A DNA stretch of 64,000 nucleotides from Timema cristinae (taxonomy: Eukaryota > Arthropoda > Insecta > Phasmatodea > Timematidae), in contig JBCFYV010011164.1 of NCBI GenBank assembly GCA_039000515.1, positions 51,276,082-51,340,081 on the forward strand, written 5' to 3'. A program made the translations under genes and the position numbers. Positions 1-13,500 of this stretch are shown here, in pieces. Within the stretch, counting starts at the first letter, position 1. Each line of letters begins with the position of its first letter. The notes below the pieces were generated by a model that did no database searches, had not been told where the DNA came from, and saw only the letters and a program-made list of their open reading frames with translations.

Positions 1-356
1 GCCTCTCTAGCTTGCCTTGCGGTTTTCAAACAGCAGGTCCTGGGTTTTATATTGTGTTAAGTAGAACCTTTTGGATGAAGAATTACTTAAAACACAGTAT
101 TCTTGTAATTTGAACCAATACTAGTTTTAAAATTAATAATTCATTACATGTTTATGTATTAATAATTTAAACATTAGTGTTTACACAGTTCTCACAGACA
201 GCATTGGATTAAAAAATACTAGTCCATATGATTATGGGTATGCGATGCAGGACTAGCATACCTGGAGAATACGCCACTGCTCACTGCATGTCACTATCAT
301 ATCACTAATGACATGTTGTGGTTGTGTCAATTGACCTTGTTGACAAGAAACGCTTT
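1..356. other. Intron DNA of gene 1, AT-rich
   Basis: I see no exon, RNA gene or recognisable mobile element here. The stretch is AT-rich and leads directly into the 61-62 bp tandem array. It is presumed to be intron of the kinase-like gene whose first visible exon begins at 1313. Confidence 0.5.
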
Positions 357-1280
357 GAGTTGAACACGGAGTGCAAGTTGTCAAATAGGGGACAGAAACA
401 CGTGTTGACGTTATGTGTGAGTTGAACACGCAGTGCAAGTTGTCAAATAGGGGACAGAAACACGTGTTGACGTTATGTGTGAGTTGAACACGCAGTGCAA
501 GTTGTCAAATAGGGACAGAAACACGTGTTGACGTTATGTGTGAGTTGAACACGGAGTGAAAGTTGTCAAATAGGGGACAGAAACACGTGTTGACGTTATG
601 TGTGAGTTGAACACGGAGTGCAAGTTGTCAAATAGGGGACAGAAACACGTGTTGACGTTATGTGTGAGTTGAACACGCAGTGCAAGTTGTCAAATAGGGG
701 ACAGAAACACGTGTTGACGTTATGTGTGAGTTGAACACGGAGTGAAAGTTGTCAAATAGGGGACAGAAACACGTGTTGACGTTATGTGTGAGTTGAACAC
801 GGAGTGAAAGTTGTCAAATAGGGGACAGAAACACGTGTTGACGTTATGTGTGAGTTGAACACGGAGTGCAAGTTGTCAAATAGGGGACAGAAACACGTGT
901 TGACGTTATGTGTGAGTTGAACATGGAGTGCAAGTTGTCAAATAGGGGACAGAAACACGTGTTGACGTTATGTGTGAGTTGAACACGCAGTGCAAGTTGT
1001 CAAATAGGGGACAGAAACACGTGTTGACGTTATGTGTGAGTTGAACACGCAGTGCAAGTTGTCAAATAGGGACAGAAACACGTGTTGACGTTATGTGTGA
1101 GTTGAACACGGAGTGCAAGTTGTCAAATAGGGGACAGAAACACGTGTTGACGTTATGTGTGAGTTGAACACGCAGTGCAAGTTGTCAAATAGGGGACAGA
1201 AACACGTGTTGACGTTATGTGTGAGTTGAACACGGAGTGAAAGTTGTCAAATAGGGACAGAAACACGTGTTGACGTTATG
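357..1280 (+). repeat. Minisatellite A, 61-62 bp unit, about 15 copies
   Basis: Direct tandem repeats of a unit containing GAGTTGAACACGGAGTGCAA and AACACGTGTTGACGTTATG. Copies differ by a few substitutions (cGgagtg/cGcagtg, gtgCaag/gtgAaag) and by a run of three or four G, which makes the unit 61 or 62 bp. Every unit contains the palindrome AACACGTGTT with a CACGTG core. The array stops about 32 bp before the AG acceptor of the exon at 1313. Confidence 0.95.
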
Positions 1281-1312
1281 CTGTGAATGCTAACATTACA
1301 TCCCCCGCGCAG

Positions 1313-1515
1313 AGCCAGTCCGGCTTGTTAGTCTGGAAAGTATATCGGAATGTTTGTCCGGACTTCCAGCAGATATGAAGGACTTCTCTCAGCTGTCCAG
1401 TAAGACCGTCACAGAAGTCCTCATGCTGGAGATGAAGATGGCACCCGCCGCCAAAACCTACCTCGTCTCCGGATACCCCAGGAGCATGAGGGATGTTGTG
1501 GAGTACTCCGAGAAG
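1313..1515 (+). CDS. Gene 1, first visible exon: kinase domain 1, NMP-binding part
   Basis: The exon follows the acceptor CCCCGCGCAG and ends at GAGAAG before the donor GTACAG. It has two split-codon bases plus 67 codons, so it enters in phase 2 and leaves in phase 0. It encodes LSGLPADMKDFSQLSSKTV, then TYLVSGYPRSMRDVVEYSEK, the counterpart of [10 protein letters not shown] in ordinary adenylate kinases. The usual Asp of DGYPR is Ser here. Array A abuts its 5' side and array B begins at its donor. The frame is intact. Confidence 0.85.
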
Positions 1516-4500
1516 GTACAGTTCAACACCAGACTAGTTCAACACCAGATTAGTTCAACACTCATAGTTCAACACCAGACTAGTTCAACACTAACAGTTC
1601 AACACCAGACTAGTTCAACACTCACAGTGCAACACTCATAGTTCAACACCAGACTAGTTCAACACCAGACTAGTTCAACACCAGACTAGTTCAACACCAG
1701 ACTAGTTCAACACCAGACTAGTTCATCACTCATAGTTAAATGTGATAGCCACGCTAATATCAAGGTGTGTTCACAATACTGCAATGCTACAAGTGTTGAT
1801 GCATTTCATTCAACGAGATTGGACTGTCGTGTGAACGTACAGTGATACATCGACCTGTTATTTCCGCGTCGCTAAGAAACGCGCAGCGTCAGGGAGTGGG
1901 CGTGTCTGTAATAGTTAGGGTATGCAGGTCATTCTTTGACCCCACGAAACAGCGACACTTTCGTTCCCTCGACCTCTTGGAGAGATAAGTATTGTGATCT
2001 TCTTCAAAAATTGGACTCAATATTTTGGTTAATCTCAACGTTTTTATGACTCCTTGAAACATAAAAAGTGGTTCTCGCAATTCTGTCCGTCTGTCTGTCT
2101 GTCTCTCAGTCTAGAACCGAAACAATTCTACCGATCGAGCTAAAACGTTGTATCTAGAGTTTTTATAAGGTCCACCCCTCCCCAAGTTTTTGTAATTATA
2201 TATATAATCCTGAAATTAAAGGTAGTTTACTGAAGACCAAAAATTAAAATCTGATTTTCTTAAAATCTGCCCAAACAAGTTTGATTAGATTTTGTATATA
2301 GGCATTGTTTAACACCACAAACAAAAGTGCCGCATTTGTTTTACAGTGAAAACTACTTTGAGGGTACTTTATATAGAAATAAATTTCCAATATTTATCAT
2401 ATCTCCGCAATTATTTGATATATGAAATTATCTATCATTGTAAAATTGTAATACCATTAAAAATTAAAATTAAATAGTTTAAATATATTCTCATAAAACC
2501 CATATGTACTTTCTGAGCTTTGAATAGCATTGAAAATGACATTTATTGATATGCTCTTTATATAGTCTCTAGTATCGAACTATCACTCCACGTACTAATA
2601 GAGGCTAGTATTGACCTATCACTCCACGTACTAATAGAGGCTAGAATTGACCTATCACTCCACGTACTAATAGAGGCTAGTATATTGACCTACCCCTCCT
2701 TGCACTAATAGTCTCTAGTATTGACCTACCCCTCCTCGCTCTAATAGAGGCTAGTATTGACCTATCACTCCACGTACTAATAGAGGCTAGTATTGACCTA
2801 TCACTCCACGTACTAATAAAGGCTAGTATTGACCTATCACTCCACTTACTAATAGAGGCTCGTATTGACCTATCACTCCTTGCACTAATAGAGGCTAGTA
2901 TTGACGTATCACGTACTAATAGAGGCTAGTATATTGACCTACCCCTCCTCGCACTAATAGTCTCTAGTATTGACCTACCCCTCCTCGCTTTAATAGAGGC
3001 TAGTATTGACCTATCACTCCTCGCACTAATAGAGGCTAGTATTGACCTATCATTCCTCGCACTAATAGTCTCTAGTATTGACCTACCCCTCCTCGCTCTA
3101 ATAGAGGCTAGTATTGACCTATCACTCCTCACACTAATAAAGGCTAGTATTGACCTATCATTCCATTCCTCGCACTAATAGAGGCTAGTATTTACCTACC
3201 CCTCCTCGATCTAATTGAGGCTAGTATTGACCTATCACTCCTCGCACTAATAAAGGCTAGTATTGACCTATCATTCCTCGCCAAATAGTCTCTAGTATTG
3301 ACCTATCACTCCTCGCACTAATAGAGGCTAGTATTGACCTATCATTCCTCGCACTAATAGAGGCTAGTATTGACCTATTATTCCTCGCACTAATAGAGGC
3401 TAGTATTGACCTATCATTCCTCGCACTAATAGAGGCTAGTATTGACCTATCACTCACTCCACATACTAATAGTCTCTAGTATTGACCTATCACGCCTCGC
3501 ACTAATATAAACTAGTATATAGACCTACCCCTCCTCATACCAATAGATGCTAGTATTGACCTATAAGCTCATTATTAATCGTTTTCTTGTAAAGTGGTTT
3601 CCATGTCCATTATTCTCGACCAACCCAACAAATAAATTATCGACGTTTATATTCTGCCAGTTTAGTCGATTTATCGACCTGTGAAAGCATGGCCTGCTAA
3701 TGCTGTTCATGTGCTAGTGACGTGTTCATGTGAGCTGGGGTCTGAACAACGAACCAACCAACAGGTAGCTCATGAACGTTTATCAAACCCTGGGGGAGGG
3801 AGGATTCACTCATCTTCTTGAGAGACAGAGGAACTATCTGAGAGGCCGTGTTTCCTTGCTTCATACTGTTCCAAGGTACCTTATTGAGGGACAGAGGAAC
3901 TATCTGAGAGGCCGTGTTTCCTTGCTTCATACTGTTCCAAGTGTCTTTTTGAGAAACAGAGGAACTAACTGAGAGACCGTGTTTCCTTGCTTCATACTGT
4001 TCCAAGGTACCTTATTGAGGGACAGAGGAACTATCTGAGAGGCCGTGTTTCCTTGCTTCATACTGTTCCAAGGTACCTTATTGAGGGACAGAGGAACTAT
4101 CTGAGAGGCCGTGTTTCCTTGCTTCATACTGTTCCAAGGTACCTTATTGAGGGACAGAGGAACTATCTGAGAGACCGTGTTTCCTTGCTTCTTACTGTTC
4201 CAAGGTGTCTTTTTGAGAAACAGAGGAACTATCTGAGAGGCCGTGTTTCCTTGCTTCATACTGTTCCAAGGTACCTTATTGAGGGACAGAGGAACTATCT
4301 GAGAGACCGTGTTTCCTTGCTTCTTACAGTTCCAAGGTGTCTTTTTGAGAAACAGAGGAACTAACTGAGAGACCGTGTTTCCTTGCTTCGTACTGTTCCA
4401 AGGTACCTTCTTGAGGGACAGAGGAACTATCTGAGAGGCCGTGTTTCCTTGCTTCATACTGTTCCAAGGTGTCTTTTTGAGAAACAGAGGAACTAACTGA

Positions 4501-7500
4501 GAGACCGTGTTTCCTTGCTTCGTACTGTTCCAAGGTACCTTCTTGAGGGACAGAGGAACTATCTGAGAGGCCGTGTTTCCTTGATTCTTTACTGTTCCAA
4601 GGTGTCTTTTTGAGAAACAAAGGAACTAACTGAGAGACCGTGTTTCCTTGCTTCGTACTGTTCCAAGGTACCTTCTTGAGGGACAGAGGAACTATCTGAG
4701 AGGCCGTGTTTCCTTGCTTCATACTGTTCCAAGGTGTCTTTTTGAGAAACAGAGGAACTAACTGAGAGACCGTGTTTCCTTGCTTCGTACTGTTCCAAGG
4801 TACCTTCTTGAGGGACAGAGGAACTATCTGAGAGACCGTGTTTCCTTGCTTCTTACTGTTCCAAGGTGTCTTTTGAGAAACAGAGGAACTAACTGAGAGA
4901 CCGTGTTTCCTTGCTTCGTACTGTTCCAAGGTACCTTCTTGAGGGACAGAGGAACTATCTGAGAGGCCGTGTTTCCTTGCTTCATACTGTTCCAAGGTGT
5001 CTTTTTGAGAAACAGAGGAACTAACTGAGAGACCGTGTTTCCTTGCTTCGTACTGTTCCAAGGTACCTTCTTGAGGGACAGAGGAACTATCTGAGAGACC
5101 GTGTTTCCTTGCTTCTTACTGTTCCAAGGTGTCTTTTTGAGAAACAGAGGAACTAACTGAGAGACCGTGTTTCCTTGCTTCGTACTGTTCCAAGGTACCT
5201 TCTTGAGGGACAGAGGAACTATCTGAGAGACCGTGTTTCCTTGCTTCTTACTGTTCCAAGGTGTCTTTTTGAGAAACAGAGGAACTAACTGAGAGACCGT
5301 GTTTCCTTTCTTCGTACTGTTCCAAGGTACCTTCTTGAGGGACAGAGGAACTATCTGAGAGACCGTGTTTCCTTGCTTCATACTGTTCCAAGGTGTCTTT
5401 TTGAGAAACAGAGGAACTAACTGAGAGACCGTGTTTCCTTGCTTCGTACTGTTCCAAGGTACCTTCTTGAGGGACAGAGGAACTATCTGAGAGACCGTGT
5501 TTCCTTGATTCTTACTGTTCCAAGGTGTCTTTTTGAGAAACAGAGGAACTAACTGAGAGACCGTGTTTCCTTGCTTCGTACTGTTCCAAGGTACCTTCTT
5601 GAGGGACAGAGGAACTATCTGAGAGACCGTGTTTCCTTGCTTCTTACTGTTCCAAGGTACCTTTTTGAGAAACAGAGGAACTATCTGAGAGACCGTGTTT
5701 CCTTGCTTGATTTGTTCTTGTCACTAAAAGAAAATCGTCAAGTGTATATAACGTGTGTAGTAATAATTATAGTTTTATTTCCTCAGTGAATATGTCTCGA
5801 ATTCTAGATCTCCAGAATTATGATCTTACATTCTCTTTCCAAGTTTGAATCAAAATTTGAATCACTGAATCTTTAAAATTGTAACATTTTAATCAAAATT
5901 AAAATATGAAAAAAATTTATTTTAAAAGTAGATCGGCAACCGATGATTTGACGAATCAATATTATATTTGTGCAACCGGCCCTAAATAATTTCCGGACGA
6001 AGGGAAGGAAACCTTAATCTGGTTACAGTGTGTGGGCTTGAAAACAACATGTTCCTATGTAAGAAGAGATGAACCAATTCCGGTCCGTAGTTGTTCGAAT
6101 AACACTATCGAACAAATAAGTGGTACGGTGTACCGAACACACTTTGTCGCTACTTTATTAAACTATACTTATAACTCGTAAGATAGGTGAAATGAAATAA
6201 TATACATTGCTGCAGAAACGTACTGTAAAATAAATCTCACCAAAGAGTATACATAATTTATACTGCTACAGAAACATATTATTTGTTCTGTGCATTTTCA
6301 ACTCCCCATTTACCCGCTACGGTGGCCGTGTGGTCTAAGGCGTCCACTCTCGCAATATACTGGACTGCCTATGACGAGGAGATTGGGGTTCGATCCCATT
6401 CTTATGTACTGAGGGTGATTTTTCCTAAAGGGTTCCCCATTATTTATCGACGTAAATGCAGGTACACTTCCTCTAAATTCTATCTTACTCATCATTAATA
6501 CTTGATCGTAATTAGTACATATGTTTAAAACACGGACGGGTAGTAAGATGCGGTGCAAGTAAAAAAAACTCCTGCTTTACCAAAGATCTTTTAAAAAAGA
6601 AAAATTGCCTTACGTCAGAAAGTAATGATTTTATAAAATATTCTTTCAAATAAAAGTGGTTTATTTTTAACGGTATTACAACAAATAATATCGTATCTCA
6701 AAGAGTTGTGGAGATATGATCAAGGTCGGAAATATCCACTTATGTAAATTAACCTCAAATTCACCTTCACGGGAAAATTGAGATCACCATTTTGTTTTAA
6801 CGTTAATCAACGCCGAGATACGAATTTTGATCAAAATCGTTGGAGCCGATTTTGAGAAAATCGATGTTTTTATATATTCGCCCACAAATAAACCACCCTT
6901 AATTTTAGGGTTAGATATATAAATTTTTTTTTTATACCTTTGGGGAACCTTTAGGAAACCCAGATACCAAGTTTTAACCCGATCAGTAAAATGGTTTTTG
7001 CTCTAGTCACAGTAACAGGCAGTGACTTTGCAAAAAACACTAGATCGAGTTCAGGAGGTCATGAAACGTCGTCATCCATTAAAATATCGAATCCAAATAT
7101 TATGACGGTCACAATACCTCTCTCTCCGAGGAGTTACGACAAGGTAAAACGTATAAAATCGTAACAAGTCTTTGTTTGTTAGTGAAGTGTTGGTAGTTTT
7201 TACACACAGATACAGGAGTGACACTGGTGAGTTGTGTTGTCACAGATACAGGAGTGACACTGGTGAGTTGTGTTGTCACAGATACAGGAGTGACACTGGT
7301 GAGTTGTGTTGTCACAGATACAGGAGGACACTGGTGAGTTGTGTTGTCACAGATACAGGAGTGACACTGGTGAGTTGTGTTGTCACAGAAACGGAGTGAC
7401 ACTGGTGAGCTGTGTTGTCACAGATACAGGAGTGACACTGGTGAGTTGTGTTGTCACAGATACAGGAGTGACACTGGTGAGCTTGTGTTGTCACAGATAC

Positions 7501-10500
7501 AGGAGTGACACTGGTGAGTTGTGTTGTCACAGATACAGGAGTGACACTGGTGAGTTGTGTTGTCACAGATACAGGAGTGACACTGGTGAGCTGTGTTGTC
7601 ACAGATACAGGAGTGACACTGGTGAGTTGTGTTGTCACAGATACAGGAGTGACACTGGTGAGTGTGTTGTCACAGATACGGAGGGACACTGGTGAGTTGT
7701 GTTGTCACAGATACAGGTGTGGTGATTACGAACAGTGTGGAGGATACTGGTGAGCTGGCGCCAGAAGATATTGGAGCGCCAGATAGAGTATGGAGCCAAG
7801 CTAGGTCACGTGGTTCTAAGTCTGCCCGCATGGAGCTAAACAACTTCTACAGGAACGTGATGCCTGTGGCGGACTACTTCGACCAGCGAGGAATGTTGTA
7901 TGCTGTGAGTAGTGGTAATATGTCACAGGGACTAACAGTAACATGTCACAGGGACTAACAGTAATATGTCACAGGACTAACAGTAACATGTCACAAAATT
8001 GTCTTGTTGACAATGCCTCACAGTTTAGTTCTGTTACTACAATGCCTGTTGCCTGTCGGTTGTGGAAGAAGCCACCAGGGCCGTTGACAGGATCTCCGGC
8101 ATAATATATTATCATATATATATATATATATCATTACTATATATATATAATCCATCCCTACCTGTTTCGAAAGATACTTGGTTTGGTAGGTACGTCACCA
8201 ATGTAGGGAGGGGGGTATAGGGCCCAGAAGACTATATATATGTTTATCAGATAACCTTGAATTTTAAAAACCTGCTATACAGGTCTGTAAATGAAATAAA
8301 ATAAAATATTTTACTTGACAAAAGGTTGGTAGGTTGGTTAGTTGTCTAATAGAAGTTTTTCTAATTGGCATCTTTCAGAATAAGATTTAAATATTGAAAT
8401 TATAAATGAATTATTTAAGTACTTGTATGAAACTTCAACGAATCCAATAAACGTACTCTTTCAAAAAAATTAGAAGAACTTACACTAAAATATCCAAACT
8501 AATGTATTAACTAATATTAAAATAACTAAGCATTAAAGTGTAAAATTGTACAGATTAAAATACAAATAATTGACTAAGAAATCTTTATAACACTATTCTT
8601 CTAGCCTTCTTTGATGCAGATTGTTAATAACGTTGTGTAATTGATATTTTTGGCAAGATCTCTCTATTGCTAAGAGACACAGTGCAGTCAGTTTTTCTTG
8701 GCCCAGAGTTGATCTGGGGATATTTGTAATTAGTTTCATTTTGCTGAAAGTCCTTTCAGCTTCAGCCACAGTAACAGGAATAGTGCATAACACTCTTGTG
8801 AACCCACTAAACACAAATCTATCACTTTGTAAAATATTATGTTGACTCTCGACTTTCATCACTGGGTTCAATTGATGTATGTTCAGTTTCACCATGAGCT
8901 AGTTTCCTTTTATCTGGTGATGACGTTTCACAAGGTATATCTAAAGAAATGTTGCCCGTCCCTAGCTTTGCTTCTGATGATAGTTTATTCCACTGGTTTC
9001 TTACAGCCTTCAGTTCTTCTAGTAGACTCTCGATATTGCAACCTCAACATCAACAGTTACATCTCTTGCTTGTAGCACTTTATTTCTAGTGTTAGTAGAT
9101 TTTTAACCATAGAGTAGCCATAAGGACACATTTGACTGTGGATAAATAGTGAATTATTCCCCGCAACTCCGTTTTGCACTCAACCGACAAGTTTAGACTA
9201 TGCAAGGAACATCTATTATGTTTTTCTAGTATTTCTCACCGCCGAGGGCTCCGGAAAAGAAATCTTTTGGACCGTCCCAAAAAATGTTTCTACTTCTTCA
9301 GAGCATTCAGCTTCGTTAGCACCACAAAGACTCAAGTTGTGTGCGCCACAATTGTGATTCGACGATGTTTCTTGGTTTGGCAGTTTGTTGTATAATACCT
9401 TTGCCAACCGTACAACTGATTTGTGAATCTGGTGAAGTTTCACTCCACTCTCGAGGTACAATTTCACCATTAGCTCGTTTCTAAACCAACACACTCCCGG
9501 AAATGCTCTTTTCCCATCAGCTGGAAGTTCTTTAGACATAACAAGTATTGCAATATCTTCTGTATACTTATCGTGCTAAAGTTATGAAACTGTCCCAGAT
9601 CCGATGTTACTTTAGGCACTGCGGGTGTTTCAGACAAGTCTTCTTTAGATGCCTCGCAATACTGGTGCAATGAGAAGAACCATTGTTTTTAACATCAGAC
9701 GTAGCTTCTATGTGTTCTGACACAAATCCAGGGTCTGTAGAACCTTTATTCGCTCTCAGCGGCAGTGACGATGTCTCGGTAGATGGACCAGCTCAGCTCC
9801 ACCAGTGTTATCGTTTTGCTTTTCAACTTCAAATAATGATCGACGACCATTTTTGGATATCTCTAGTTTCTTTTCGCTTCTGCGCACCTGACTTGTTGTG
9901 TTCTTGTGCAACCTCACTGAATTCATACACATCGTGTGGTTCTTGCAAATAACTTTAATAAATTGTAATTGTTTGTCCTAAATTTACAATCACCCCTTGT
10001 AATTTAGGAAAATACAGGGGTTGATCTGCAGAAACGTTCGGTGATGACGTTGCTAGGTATCGCAACCTGTGGGTTGTTTTAAGTTTTACAAATTAAAATA
10101 TCAAAGATAGAAAAACAACAAGGTCCGGGGGCGTGTTGAGGGAAACAAAATTATAAACTACAACACGACTAAAATAATAACAAAAATCCTGACTACTCAA
10201 AAAGGTATATAATTTAGCAATAATAAAAAGCAACAAAAGCTCAGCACCGAAATGCGGGAGTGAGAGCTGAACGCCCCTTACCGAACTGACAGCCACTCAT
10301 TCTATCCACGAGAGCTGAACGCCCCTTACCGAACTGACAGCCACTCATTCTATCCACGAGAGCTGAACGCCCCTTACCGAACTGACAGCCACTCATTATA
10401 TCCACGAGAGCTGAACGCCCCTTACCGAACTGACAGCCACTCATTCTATCCACGAAAGCTGAACGTTCCTTACCGAACTGACAGCGACTCATTCTATCCA

Positions 10501-13500
10501 CGAGAGCTGAACGTTCCTTACCGAGCTGACAGCCACTCATTATATCCACGAGAGCTGAACGTTCCTTACCGAGCTGACAGCGACTCATTCTATCCACGAG
10601 AGCTGAACGTTCCTTACCGAGCTGACAGCGACTCATTCTATCCACGAGAGCTGAACGTTCCTTACCGAGCTGACAGCGACTCATTCTATCCACGAGAGCT
10701 GAACGTTCCTTACCGAGCTGACAGCGACTCATTCTATCCACGAGAGCTGAACGTTCCTTACCGAGCTGACAGCGACTCATTCTATCCACGAGAGCTGAAC
10801 GTTCCTTACCGAGCTGACAGCGACTCATTCTATCCACGAGAGCTGAACGTTCCTTACCGAGCTGACAGCGACTCATTCTATCCACGAGAGCTGAACGTTC
10901 CTTACCGAGCTGACAGCGACTCATTCTATCCACGAGAGCTGAACGTTCCTTACCGAGCTGACAGCGACTCATTCTATCCACGAGAGCTGAACGCCCCTTA
11001 CCGAACTGACAGCCACTCAATCTATCCACGAAAAGTTCTAAGAATACTTACTTATCAGTTGTCAGTGAATTTGCCACTGAGGAGTACTCTCTTCATCACT
11101 GCTGAGTCGTCGAGACAGAGAGATCACTTCTTCTCCTAACGTGACTTACAGACTATAGAGTGGACAATAGGATAGAATGACAATATAGAGCCGGGCCCCG
11201 GGTGAGCTCAAATAAATAAAGCAAGGAATGACTCACCGCTCACCACCCACTCCCACTGGCCCTCTTATCCTCCTGATGGTGATAAATATTAACTGACTGA
11301 CACGTTAAATTTGCTTTACGTTCATTAATTTCAACTCGGTTTAACATCTCAAACTCTTAATTAGTACGAGAATTTTTGTCGTGTGTTTACGTAAATATAC
11401 TTTACCTTATTTTTTAAAAAACCTATCGACATCGGGCCCTTATGCATTGGCCCAATCTGCCCCCCCCCCCCCTTCTCCCCGTCGATGGCCCTGGAAGTCA
11501 CCACGGATCCTCGCCATCCAAGACAGCTGTACAGCCACACAAATTCCCAGCACTTGAAACTCTTATTACAACAGTGGCTGTCACAAGCTTTACCCAATAC
11601 AACGTTGATACAACGTAATAATAGGCTAGGGTTCTTAGTAAAGCCAGAATGTTCCTGTCTCTTTCCCATCCTTCATTAATCCTCAAACCTTCCCCCCTTC
11701 CCCCACTTTCCTTTCCATTGTATTCCTGGACCTGCCCCTCGACTCTCCTTTCATTCCGTTTGACCTTGTTGAATAATAGACAGCGAGGATTCCCTTTCAG
11801 GGTAACAAGGGACTATGTGCCTTCCTTCACGCGCAACTGCAGTATCGCGTGGAGTCTAATCTACAGGGGCGAATAGCGTGACATCACGAGCCCTCTCTAC
11901 AGCTCAGTGACTAGAGGTTGACTAACAGTTGAGTATACCCTGGTTGAGTGGTCAGGAAGACTGACTAGAGGTCTACGGGACTATCCTGTCTGGTCAGGGA
12001 GACTGACTGCAGGTCTAGAGGACCCTGGTTACATCCTGTCTGGTTAGGGAGACTGACTGCAGGTTTAGAGGACCCTGGTTACATCCTGTCTGGTCAAGGA
12101 GACTGACTACAGGTCTAGAGGACCCTGGTTACATCCTGTCGGGTCAGGGAGACTGACTGCAGGTTTAGAGGACCCTGGTTACATCCTGTCTGGTCAAGGA
12201 GACTGACTACAGGTCTAGAGGACCCTAATGACATCCTGTCTGGTCAGGGAGACTGACTGCAGCTCTATAGAACCCTGGTTACATCCTGTCTGGTCAGGCA
12301 GACTGACAATAGGTCTATAGGACCCTGGTGACATCCTGTCTGGTCAGGGAGACTGACTACAGGTCTAGAGGACCCTGGTGACATCCTGTCTGGTCAGGGA
12401 GACTGACTTCAGGTCTAGAAGACCCTGGTTACATCCTGTCGGGTCAGGGAGACTGACTACAGGTCGAGAGGACCCTGGTGACATCCTGTCTGGTCAGGGA
12501 GACTGACTGCAGGTTTAGAGGACCCTGGTTACATCCTGTCTGGTCAAGGAGACTGACTACAGGTCTAGAGGACCCTAATGACATCCTGTCTGGTCAGGGA
12601 GACTGACTGCAGCTCTATAGAACCCTGGTTACATCCTGTCTGGTCAGGCAGACTGACAATAGGTCTAGAGGACCCTGGTGACATCCTGTCTGGTCAGGGA
12701 GACTGACTACAGGTCTAGAGGACCCTGGTTACATCCTGTATGGTCAAGGAGACTGACTACAGGTCTAGAGGACCCTAATGACATCCTGTCTGGTCAGGGA
12801 GACTGACTGCAGCTCTATAGAACCCTGGTTACATCCTGTCTGGTCAGGCAGACTGACAATAGGTCTAGAGGACCCTGGTGACATCCTGTCTGGTCAGGGA
12901 GACTGACTGCAGGTCTAGAGGACCCTGGTTACATCCTGTCTGGTTAGGGAGACTGACTGCAGGTTTAGAGGACCCTGGTTACATCCTGTCTGGTCAGGGA
13001 GACTGACTACAGGTCTAGAGGACCCTGGTGACATCCTGTCTGGTCAGGAGACTGACTACAGGTCTAGAGGACCATGGTTACATCCTGTATGGTCAGGGAG
13101 ACTGACTGCAGGTCTAGAGGACCCTGGTTACATCCTGTCTGGTTAGGGAGACTGACTGCAGGTTTAGAGGACCCTGGTTACATCCTGTCTGGTCAGGGAG
13201 ACTGACTACAGGTCTAGAGGACCCTGGTGACATCCTGTCTGGTCAGGGAGACTGACTACAGGCCTAGAGGACCCTGGGGACATTCTGTCTGGTCAGGGAG
13301 ACTTACTACAGGTGTAGAGGACCCTGGTTACATCCTGTCTGGTCAGGGAGACTGACTGCAAGTCTAGAGGACCCTGGTTACAAGTAATCATTTAGATGCT
13401 AGATCTTCTACTATCACAAGGCCACGCTGACCACTATTAACGCGTGTATTGTAGAGCCCCTCCCTCCTCCCCTCACCTTCGAGTGCTATCGACCGCTGGG

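Noticed and set aside
357..1280. Could the regular arrays be CRISPR?
   Set aside because: There are no unique spacers; whole units are repeated head to tail, and the context is eukaryotic introns.
3697..5457. Long overlapping open frames (up to 245 codons) on both strands
   Set aside because: They are translations of the 66-bp tandem unit, whose length is divisible by three and which lacks stops. No non-repeat coding sequence joins them.
10241..11029. 262-codon minus-strand frame with RMSRCQLGKERSALVD repeats
   Set aside because: Exact product of the 48-bp minisatellite; no start context, no flanking coding sequence.
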